The notes under the pieces were generated by a model, which saw only the letters and a list, made by a program, of their open reading frames with translations, was not told the origin of the DNA and ran no database searches. A stretch of DNA of 64,000 nucleotides from the NCBI GenBank assembly GCA_028818375.1, contig JAPPOB010000005.1, positions 124,001 to 188,000 on the forward strand, written 5' to 3'. The stretch comes from Anaerolineaceae bacterium (lineage in GTDB: Bacteria; Chloroflexota; Anaerolineae; Aggregatilineales; Phototrophicaceae). Positions within the stretch are counted from its first letter, which is position 1, and every line of letters starts with the position of its first letter. The translations under genes and the position numbers were made by a program. This document shows positions 54,873-62,083 of the stretch, piece after piece.

Positions 54873-56318
54873 ATGTCTGCACGAAACAGAATTTCGCGGC
54901 GCGACATGCTCAAGATGAGCGCGGCCGGAACTGCGGGCGCGGCAGCGACCGTATTGCCAGCCGGAATTGTCGGTGCCTCGGCGCCTTCGCAGGACGAAGT
55001 TGTCCTTAATATCGATTTCCGCGGATATGGCGCGGACCCCACCGGCGAAAACGAGGTCCAGGGCACGGCGCTGGGCATGTTGCTGGACTCCTACCACGCC
55101 ATGCACCCCAACGTCACGGTCAACCACGCGCCCATCGATCCGGGCGCCTGGGATGACATTCAGCAGTGGGCGGCGCGCCGCCTGCAGGCGGCGGACGGTC
55201 CCGATCTGCTTTTCGGCAACTGGACCTACCTCATCGAGGAATGGATGACGGCCGATCTGGTTGGCTGGTGGGACCCCTACCTTGAGTCTCCCAACCCCTA
55301 CGTGGAAGGGAACATGCAGTGGGCGGACCAGTTCATCAAGCCTGGCGAGCGTCAGTCCAACGGCCAGACTGCCTGGCTGGGGCTCGACAACACGACCCTG
55401 TGGACCTACTACAACAAGGACATGTTCGCAGCCAACGGCTGGGAAGCGCCGACCACCTGGGCGGAGCAGATCTCGCTCTACCAGGCTATCCAGGACTCGG
55501 GCGTGGCCATTCCGGTGTCGGACTACTTCGGCCTGGCCTACGCGGTGTGGACCTTCGACATGGCCACCAATCAGGTGCTGCACAGCACCTTCGAGGAGAT
55601 TGCCGCCGGCGATCTGCGTGAGCCTCTGCCGGCCCAGGTCTCCGAAGCCGTGCTGGACGGTCGCTACGGCATCGACCAGGGTCCCTATCAGGACTGCTTC
55701 CGTCTCCTGACGGAGTGGTGGCAATATACGCCGGAAGGCGCGCACAGCGGCGGTGGCGACGGGCAGGACTACGGCCTGTTCCTCTCCGGCGAAGCGGCTT
55801 CCCGCTACGGCGGCATCTGGGAAAACAAGACTCTCCTGAGGGACATGCCGACCAACGAGAATCCCTTCGAGTGGGGCGCTTTCCCGATCCCGATCATCTC
55901 CACCATGGAATCCGAGTACGCGACCGGCAAACAGACGGCGGCAGTATTCATCGCCGGCCACACCCTGTTCACGCTGCCGGCCTACAACAGTGGCGCCAAG
56001 CGCGATGCCACCGCCGACCTGCTGATGTACCTGTCGGTACCGGATCACATTGGCGCGTTGCTTGCCGAAGACCAGGGGCTGGTACCCAACATCAAGAACG
56101 TGACCCTGCCGCCTTCGCTTGCCGGCTTCCGTATCGACGAGGACGCGACCTACTGGTTCGTCAACAGCTGGGGCAATACCCACATCACGCCTGAAGCGCG
56201 CGATGCCTGGGTACGCAACTGGCAACTCGTGCTGCTGGGCGGCATGAGCGTCGACGAGTACACCGAGGTTATGCAGGCCGAGTTGGTCAAGGCCGCCGAA
56301 GACACGCTGAACATGTAA
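54873..56318 (+). CDS. Extracellular sugar-binding protein (SBP family 1) with Tat-type signal
   Basis: The 481-residue protein begins SARNRISRRDMLKMSAAGTAGAAATVLPAG, a twin-arginine SRRDMLK signal. The MalE-type fold follows: LGMLLDSYHAMHPNVTVNH, GLDNTTLWTYYNKDMFAANGWEAP and FIAGHTLFTLP. AAGGAG at 54861-54866 is 6 nt from ATG 54873; another ATG lies just before it at 54870. It captures a carbohydrate for the two permeases downstream. Confidence 0.9.
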   Translation: MSARNRISRRDMLKMSAAGTAGAAATVLPAGIVGASAPSQDEVVLNIDFRGYGADPTGENEVQGTALGMLLDSYHAMHPNVTVNHAPIDPGAWDDIQQWAARRLQAADGPDLLFGNWTYLIEEWMTADLVGWWDPYLESPNPYVEGNMQWADQFIKPGERQSNGQTAWLGLDNTTLWTYYNKDMFAANGWEAPTTWAEQISLYQAIQDSGVAIPVSDYFGLAYAVWTFDMATNQVLHSTFEEIAAGDLREPLPAQVSEAVLDGRYGIDQGPYQDCFRLLTEWWQYTPEGAHSGGGDGQDYGLFLSGEAASRYGGIWENKTLLRDMPTNENPFEWGAFPIPIISTMESEYATGKQTAAVFIAGHTLFTLPAYNSGAKRDATADLLMYLSVPDHIGALLAEDQGLVPNIKNVTLPPSLAGFRIDEDATYWFVNSWGNTHITPEARDAWVRNWQLVLLGGMSVDEYTEVMQAELVKAAEDTLNM

Positions 56319-56336
56319 CATGCTGTCTGCAAACTG

Positions 56337-56369
56337 CGCGGGGGGAGGGGCGGAGCGCCTCCTCCCGCG
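56337..56369 (+). terminator. GC-rich hairpin after the binding-protein gene
   Basis: A 15-bp stem (CGCGGGGGGAGGGGC with GCGCCTCCTCCCGCG, one mismatch, one wobble) around GGA, followed only by TTATG. It is likely an mRNA-stabilising or partial terminator that keeps the binding protein more abundant than the permeases, as in many sugar operons. Confidence 0.5.
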
Positions 56370-56426
56370 TTATGCATCGCAGGTAACCATGATCGTTATG
56401 TCGCTAGTTTTCAAAAAGATATTCTG

Positions 56427-57371
56427 ATGCGGGTCGCAGGCACGGAGAGCATGCGGTCCCGCTTCGCGGCGGGCGGGGAACGTGGGCGGCTGCTGAGAAA
56501 TTCCCTGACCGCCTACGTATTTCTGATCCCGACCTTTGCGTTGATCGTGGTCTTTTCCTACTATCCGGCCTTTTCGGCGCTATATCACTCCTTCACAGAG
56601 TGGAACGGCTTCGCCGCGCCCAGATTCATCCTCTTCGAAAACTTTGAACAGATGGCCAGCGACCGGATCATGTTGGCGTCGCTGCGAAACATGCTCATTG
56701 TCAGCGGCTGGTCCCTGTTGATGGCCCTGGTGCCGCCTCTGATCGTGGCCGAACTGATCGACTCACTGCGCAGCGATCGCGCCCAGTACTGGTATCGACT
56801 GCTCTTCGTGGTGCCCATCGTGGTGCCACTGGTCGTCACCCTTTATGTCTGGAATTTCATCTACGACCCTGACATCGGACTGGTGAAATCCATTTTCGAC
56901 AGCTTCGGCTGGGAACTGGAGACGCGCATGCTGGGCGATTTCAACAATGCCCTGTATTTTCTGATGCTCATCGGTTTCCCCTTCGCTTCGGGCGTCAACG
57001 TACTCATTTATCTGGCCGGTCTGCAGAATATTGACCAGGAAGTGCGCGATTCGGCGCAACTGGATGGCGCCACCGCCCTGCGACGCGTGATTTATATCGA
57101 CCTTCCTCTGCTCAAGGGCCAGATTCGTTTGTTGGGCATCCTCGCGCTGATCGGCGGTATCCAGGGTTTTCAGGCCCAGTACGTGCTGACCGACGGCGGG
57201 CCCGGTTACGCGACCATGGTGCCGGGTCTGTGGATGTACCGCCAGGGTTACAACTACTCCGAGATGGGCTATGCCTCGGCCATTGGCACCGTGATGTTCA
57301 TCCTGATTCTGATTCTGACCATCTTCTCCATGCATCGTTTCCGCTCGCAAACGGAATACGTGGCCGATTGA
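56427..57371 (+). CDS. Sugar ABC transporter permease, MalF/UgpA-like
   Basis: The 314-residue protein has an N-terminal LLRNSLTAYVFLIPTFALIVVFSYYPAFSALYHSFTEW helix, about six helices, and the EAA loop DQEVRDSAQLDGATALRRVIYIDLPLLKG near 205-235. The start codon choice (ATG 56427) is uncertain because MRVAGTESMRSR has a second ATG. No ATPase gene follows, so a shared MsiK-type ATPase elsewhere is expected. Confidence 0.92.
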   Translation: MRVAGTESMRSRFAAGGERGRLLRNSLTAYVFLIPTFALIVVFSYYPAFSALYHSFTEWNGFAAPRFILFENFEQMASDRIMLASLRNMLIVSGWSLLMALVPPLIVAELIDSLRSDRAQYWYRLLFVVPIVVPLVVTLYVWNFIYDPDIGLVKSIFDSFGWELETRMLGDFNNALYFLMLIGFPFASGVNVLIYLAGLQNIDQEVRDSAQLDGATALRRVIYIDLPLLKGQIRLLGILALIGGIQGFQAQYVLTDGGPGYATMVPGLWMYRQGYNYSEMGYASAIGTVMFILILILTIFSMHRFRSQTEYVAD

Positions 57372-57396
57372 TGTCCGGCCCAAAGGACTTTCAGAC

Positions 57397-58251
57397 ATGG
57401 CGCCCTTGACCAGACGATTCAGCGAATCAGTCGACCTGAGGCGCGTCCAGTGGGTATCCCACGCCATATTGATCGTCCTGTTGCTGCTGACCATTATCCC
57501 GGTGCTGTTGTTGCTGCTCTTTTCTTTCAAGAACAACACACAGTTCTTTTCGCAACGCTTTGAGATCACTCTTCCGCTTTACGTGAACAATTACACCAGG
57601 GCCTGGAACGCCGACATCGGCAAGTACATGCTTAACTCGCTGATTTACACCGTGGGCTCCGTGACCCTGACCCTGGTGCCGGCCTCACTATCCGCCTACG
57701 TGTTCGCCCGCCTGCGCTTCTATGGCAAGGAAGTGCTGTTCTACATGGTGCTGGGCCTGTTGATGATTCCCGGCGTGCTGACGCTGATTCCTTCCTTCAT
57801 CCTGATCATCGATCTGAAACTGTTGAGTACACGCTGGGCTTTCTGGTTGCCCTACGCCGCCGGCGGTCAGGCCTTTGCCATCCTCGTCCTGCGCACGTCT
57901 TTCGCCGGATTGCCGGAAGACCTCTTCGAATCCGCCCGCGTTGACGGCGCTCGCGAGATACGCATCTTCTGGTCGATCGTTTTGCCGCTCTCCCTCCCCA
58001 TCCTGGGCACGCTGGCGCTGTTGCAGGCCAACGTCATCTGGAACGACCTCATCTGGCCGTTGACCATCAACACCAACCCCGAACTGAAACCGGTGATGGC
58101 GGGCCTGATGATCTTCACAGGCATCTTCCGAACCGAGTACGGGCCTCTATTCGCCGGCTATGTTCTGGCCTCGCTGCCCATGATTGTTCTCTTCGCCTTC
58201 ACCAGCCGCCTCTTCATCCGCGGCCTGATGTCCGGCGCCATCCGCATGTAG
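57397..58251 (+). CDS. Sugar ABC transporter permease, MalG/UgpE-like
   Basis: The 284-residue partner permease has ILIVLLLLTIIPVLLLLLFSFKNN near 25-48, then the EAA loop LPEDLFESARVDGAREIRIFWSIVLPLSLP near 175-205 and the C-terminal SRLFIRGLMSGAIRM. It lies 25 bp after the MalF-like gene. Confidence 0.93.
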   Translation: MAPLTRRFSESVDLRRVQWVSHAILIVLLLLTIIPVLLLLLFSFKNNTQFFSQRFEITLPLYVNNYTRAWNADIGKYMLNSLIYTVGSVTLTLVPASLSAYVFARLRFYGKEVLFYMVLGLLMIPGVLTLIPSFILIIDLKLLSTRWAFWLPYAAGGQAFAILVLRTSFAGLPEDLFESARVDGAREIRIFWSIVLPLSLPILGTLALLQANVIWNDLIWPLTINTNPELKPVMAGLMIFTGIFRTEYGPLFAGYVLASLPMIVLFAFTSRLFIRGLMSGAIRM

Positions 58252-58260
58252 GGAGTTGCC

Positions 58261-58935
58261 ATGCGCAAGGACCGCATCATCGAGTTGAGCCATCCCATGA
58301 CGCCCGGCGAGGGCTATTTCGAACTGGCCGCCCAGGTGCGCGACGTCACCGAAGTCCTGCCCGAGGTCGTGCATCGTGACGACATCTGGTACGTCATCGG
58401 CGACGTGCAGTTCAGCACCCACACCTTCACCCACATCGAAGTGCCCTTCCACCACTGGGAAACGGGTGACGACCTCGCCGACTACCCCCTGCAAAACCTG
58501 ATCGGCACGGCCGTCGTGCTGGATTTCTCGCACAAGGAACACCTGGAGGCCATCACCCTGGAGGAGGTGCAGGCCCACGCCGACCGCCTGCAGGACATCG
58601 ACATGATCTTCCTGCGCACCGACATGGACAGAAATTTCTTCGGTGAGCTCTGGAATGACCAGCCCTACCTGACCGAGGAAGCGCTCAACTGGCTGGTGGC
58701 GCAGGGGCCGACGGTCATCGGCACGGACGCCGCCGGTTTCGAGGTGCCCGGCACGGACTACCAGCCCAACCACCTCACCATGTTCAAAAACGGCCTCGCC
58801 ATGGTCGAATCCTGCACCAACCTGGCCGCTGTCGGCGAACAGCGCGTCACCGTCTTCATCCTGCCCCTGCCGATCGTCGGCGTCGAGGCCTGCCCGGTGC
58901 GCATCATCGCCTTCCCCGAAGGAGACATTTCGTGA
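58261..58935 (+). CDS. Cyclase/kynurenine-formamidase-fold hydrolase
   Basis: The 224-residue metal-dependent hydrolase of the cyclase family (PF04199) has IELSHPMTPGEGYFE near 5-19, the metal motif as HTFTHIEVPFHHWETG near 60-75 (family HxGTHxDxPxH with substitutions), FLRTDMD near 118 and IGTDAAGFEVPG near 160. In a sugar cluster it could open a lactone or amide. GTG of the E1 alpha gene overlaps its stop. Confidence 0.85.
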   Translation: MRKDRIIELSHPMTPGEGYFELAAQVRDVTEVLPEVVHRDDIWYVIGDVQFSTHTFTHIEVPFHHWETGDDLADYPLQNLIGTAVVLDFSHKEHLEAITLEEVQAHADRLQDIDMIFLRTDMDRNFFGELWNDQPYLTEEALNWLVAQGPTVIGTDAAGFEVPGTDYQPNHLTMFKNGLAMVESCTNLAAVGEQRVTVFILPLPIVGVEACPVRIIAFPEGDIS

Positions 58936-59900
58936 GCGACAACGAACAGTTGATGGAGCTCTATACGCAGCTGCTGGTGCTGCGTCACTTCGACGAGTTC
59001 TGTTACGACCTCAAGATGAAGGACCTTATCATGAACGGCTTCCACCCCTACAGCGGGCAGGAAGCCGTGGCCGTCGGCGTCTGTTCCCTGCTGCGCGAGG
59101 ACGACGCGGTGTTTTCCACCCACCGTCCCCAGGGGCACTCCATCGCCAAGGGCAGCAGTACGCGGGCGGTCTTCTGCGAGATGCTGGGGCGCCGCGGCGG
59201 CGTCAGCCAGGGCATTGGCGGCCCCATGCAGTGGATCGACAAGCCCCACAACTTCTTCTGCGGCAGCATCGTCGGCAGCGGCCTGCCCATCGCCGCCGGC
59301 GTGGCCCTCGCTTTCAAGCGCCAGGCGCGCGACAGCGTCGCCGTCTGCTTCTTCGGTGACGGCGCATCCAACACCGGCGCCTTCCACGAGGGGATGAACC
59401 TGGCCGCCATCTGGAAGCTGCCGGCGCTCTACATCTGCGAGAACAACCAGTACGGCGAGGCCATGCCGGTGCAGGAATTCGTGCCGGTCTCGCGCATCTC
59501 GCAGCGCGCCACCTCTTACGGCCTCAACGGCGTCTCCGTCGACGGCATGGACGTCGAAGCCGTCATGAACGCGACCGCCGACGCTCTCGAGCAGCTGCGC
59601 GCCGGCCAGGGACCGGTCTTCATCGAGATGGTGACCTACCGCTTCCGCGGCCACTACGGCGGCGACCCCGAGCACACCTATCGCAGCCGCGAGGAAATCG
59701 CCGTGTGGCGCAATCGCGATCCGCTCACCCTGGCGCGCACCCGTTTGTTGGCCCGTGGCTACAGCGAGGAGACTCTCGACGACCTGGAGGCCAGCGTGCG
59801 CGCGGAAATCGAGGAAGACATGGAATGGGCGCTGGAGCAGCCATTCCCCACGGTTGAGCAGGCCACCGACCACGTGATGATCCCCCTGGGACAGGACTGA
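58932..59900 (+). CDS. 2-oxo acid/acetoin dehydrogenase E1 component, alpha subunit
   Basis: The 322-residue ThDP-binding subunit shows STHRPQGHSIAKG near 57-69, GGPMQWIDKPHNFFCGSIVGSGLPIAAGVALA near 97-128 and the ThDP motif GDGASNTGAFHEGMNLAAIWKLPALYICENN near 142-172, then YRFRGHYGGDPEHTYR near 236. A GGAGAC site precedes the GTG start. With the next two genes it forms an oxidative decarboxylase, but E2 catalytic and E3 genes are absent. Confidence 0.93.
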   Translation: MSDNEQLMELYTQLLVLRHFDEFCYDLKMKDLIMNGFHPYSGQEAVAVGVCSLLREDDAVFSTHRPQGHSIAKGSSTRAVFCEMLGRRGGVSQGIGGPMQWIDKPHNFFCGSIVGSGLPIAAGVALAFKRQARDSVAVCFFGDGASNTGAFHEGMNLAAIWKLPALYICENNQYGEAMPVQEFVPVSRISQRATSYGLNGVSVDGMDVEAVMNATADALEQLRAGQGPVFIEMVTYRFRGHYGGDPEHTYRSREEIAVWRNRDPLTLARTRLLARGYSEETLDDLEASVRAEIEEDMEWALEQPFPTVEQATDHVMIPLGQD

Positions 59901-59905
59901 AGGCC

Positions 59906-60880
59906 ATGGCACGCATGAGTTACCGGGACGCCATCCGCGAGACCACGGCGGAGGAATTGCGCCGCGACGACAGCGTCTATCTGATCGGCGAGGACGTCGG
60001 CCGCTGGGGCAACCTCTTCGGCGCTTCCGCCGGCCTGCTGGAAGAATTCGGGCCGGAGCGCATCTGCGACTCGCCGATTTCCGAGGCCGCCATGACCGGC
60101 TGCGCGATTGGCAGCGCGCTCTACGGCATGCGCCCCATCGCCGAAATCATGTACATCGACTTCATCACCATCGCCATGGACCAAATGATCAACCATGGCG
60201 TGAAGTACCACCAGCTTTCCAACGGCCAGGTGCGCGTACCCGTGGTCTTCCGCACCCAGGGCGGCGTGGGCATGCGCAACTCCTCGCAGCATTCGCAGAG
60301 CCTTGAGAACTGGTTCGTCAACGTGCCCGGCCTGATCGTCGCCATGCCCTCCACCCCCGCCGACCTCTGCGGCCTGCTGCGCTCCGCCGTGCGCAGCGAC
60401 AACCCGGTGCTGCTGATCGAGCACAAGTCGCTCTATTTCACGCGCGGCGAGGTACCGGAGGGGGATTACACCATCCCCTTCGGCGTGGCCGATATCAAGC
60501 GCGCCGGCGAGGACGTCACGATCATCGCCACCTCCTGGATGGTGCTGCAGGCGCTCGCCGCCGCCAGGACCCTGGCCGACGAGGGCATCTCCTGCGAAGT
60601 CATCGACCCGCGCACGCTTTGGCCGCTCGACAAACAGGCCCTGATCGACTCGGTGAAGCGGACGAAACATTGCGTCGTCGTCACCGAGGCGCCGGCTGAA
60701 GGCGGCTGGAGCGGCGAGGCCGCCAGCGTCGTTCATGAGCATTGCTTTGCGGAGTTGCGCAAACCCGTTCGCCGCGTCTGCGGGATGCGCACCGGCATCC
60801 CTTACGGTACCGAGCTGGAGAAGGCCGTGGTGCCCGACGCCTCCTGGATTGGCGACGCCGCGCGCGAGTTGCTCGCCTGA
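59906..60880 (+). CDS. 2-oxo acid/acetoin dehydrogenase E1 component, beta subunit
   Basis: The 324-residue transketolase-like subunit has SVYLIGEDVGRWGNLFG near 24-40 (activating Glu for ThDP), FGPERICDSPISEAAMTGCAIGSAL near 47, FRTQGGVGMRNSSQHSQSLENWFVNVPGL near 113 and EVIDPRTLWPLDKQALIDSVKRT near 230. It starts 5 nt after E1 alpha. Confidence 0.94.
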   Translation: MARMSYRDAIRETTAEELRRDDSVYLIGEDVGRWGNLFGASAGLLEEFGPERICDSPISEAAMTGCAIGSALYGMRPIAEIMYIDFITIAMDQMINHGVKYHQLSNGQVRVPVVFRTQGGVGMRNSSQHSQSLENWFVNVPGLIVAMPSTPADLCGLLRSAVRSDNPVLLIEHKSLYFTRGEVPEGDYTIPFGVADIKRAGEDVTIIATSWMVLQALAAARTLADEGISCEVIDPRTLWPLDKQALIDSVKRTKHCVVVTEAPAEGGWSGEAASVVHEHCFAELRKPVRRVCGMRTGIPYGTELEKAVVPDASWIGDAARELLA

Positions 60881-60893
60881 CTGCGGAGGGCGT

Positions 60894-61130
60894 ATGCCAC
60901 AATTCGTGATGCCCATGCTGGGCCATCTGATGGAGGAAGGCACCGTCGCCGAGTGGCGCGTCCGGCCCGGCGACCAGGTGCGTCGTGGCGACATCCTCTG
61001 CGAGATCGAGACCGACAAGACCAACGTCGAGGTTGAATCGCCCTTCACCGGCAGGCTGGAGCAGATCCTCGTCCTGGCCGGTGAAACGGTCGAGGTCGGC
61101 GCGCCCCTGGCCAACTACGAGGCGGACTGA
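60894..61130 (+). CDS. Free-standing lipoyl carrier domain
   Basis: At 78 residues this is a single biotinyl/lipoyl domain: FVMPMLGHLMEEGTVAEWRV at the start, the modified lysine in ETDKTNVEVESP (Lys near 41) and LAGETVEVGAPLANYEAD at the end. The peripheral-subunit-binding and acyltransferase domains of E2 are missing, and the next gene starts 2 nt later. GGAGGGCGT precedes ATG 60894. It presumably carries the acyl group from E1 to an E2 encoded elsewhere, or to an unknown acceptor. Confidence 0.9.
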   Translation: MPQFVMPMLGHLMEEGTVAEWRVRPGDQVRRGDILCEIETDKTNVEVESPFTGRLEQILVLAGETVEVGAPLANYEAD

Positions 61131-61132
61131 CC

Positions 61133-62083
61133 GTGGCCGCGCCGCGCGTGCTCTCCATGGGCAACATGCTGGTCGAGATCATGCGCCCGCAGCTTGACGC
61201 GCCCCTCGACCAACCCGGCGCTTTCGAGGGCCCCTTTCCCAGCGGCGACACTGTCATCTACATCGGCCAGGTGGCCCGTCTCGGCCTGCCCGCCAGTTAC
61301 ATCGGCGCGGTCGGCGCCGACGACTTTGGCGATTGCCAGCTGCGTCGCCTCCATGCCGATGGCGTCGATTGTTCGCAGGTCCGGGTCCTGCCGCAGCACA
61401 GCACCGGCGTGGCCTTCAACGCCCGCTTCAGCGATGGGGGACGACGCTTCCTTTTCCACTGGCGCCACTCAGCCGCCGGTCAACTGGCGCCGGAGTACGT
61501 CGATACGGCGGCCCTGGCCGACGTGAGCTGGCTGCACCTAAGCGGCTGTAACCTGGCCATCTGCGAGTCGGCGCGCGCGGCCTGCTTGCATGCCATGGAC
61601 TCCCTGCCGGCCGCTGCCCAACTCAGCTTCGATCCCAACATCCGCCCCGAAGTGCTCAGCGTCGCGGAGATCCGCGAGCTCTGTCAGCCGGTCATCGAGC
61701 GCGCCAGCCTCATACTGCCCAGCGCCGGCGAGGCCGCCATGCTCACCGGCGCCGCGGACGACGAGAGCGGCTGTCGAATGTGGGCGGGGCAGGGCAAGCT
61801 GGTGGCCCTGAAGCAGGGCGAGGCGGGTTGCACCCTTTTCCAGGGCGATGAACGTATTCAGGTGCCCGCCTTCCCGGCCAACGAAGTCGATGCCACCGGA
61901 GCCGGCGACAGTTTCGCCGCCGCCCTGACCGTCGCCCTGCTGGAGGACATGCCCCTGGCGGAGGCCGGCCGCTTCGCCAACGCCGTGGGCGCCCTTGCGG
62001 TCACGCGCATCGGCCCCATGGAAGGGTCGCCAACGCGGGCCGAAGTCGAAGCCTTCATGCGCGCACAGGAGGTGCCGGCATGA
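61133..62083 (+). CDS. PfkB-family carbohydrate kinase
   Basis: The 316-residue ribokinase-fold enzyme has LSMGNMLVEIM near 6, GPFPSGDTVIYIGQVARLG near 32 and the catalytic/anion-hole motif NEVDATGAGDSFAAALT near 247-260. 2-Keto-3-deoxygluconate kinases are the nearest type by appearance, but the substrate is open. GTG 61133 lies 2 nt after the lipoyl gene. Its stop overlaps the next ATG (ATGA). Confidence 0.92.
   Translation: MAAPRVLSMGNMLVEIMRPQLDAPLDQPGAFEGPFPSGDTVIYIGQVARLGLPASYIGAVGADDFGDCQLRRLHADGVDCSQVRVLPQHSTGVAFNARFSDGGRRFLFHWRHSAAGQLAPEYVDTAALADVSWLHLSGCNLAICESARAACLHAMDSLPAAAQLSFDPNIRPEVLSVAEIRELCQPVIERASLILPSAGEAAMLTGAADDESGCRMWAGQGKLVALKQGEAGCTLFQGDERIQVPAFPANEVDATGAGDSFAAALTVALLEDMPLAEAGRFANAVGALAVTRIGPMEGSPTRAEVEAFMRAQEVPA

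Noticed and set aside
54717..56321. 534-codon minus-strand ORF
   Set aside because: Antisense of the sugar-binding protein and the lacI 3' end; no protein motif.
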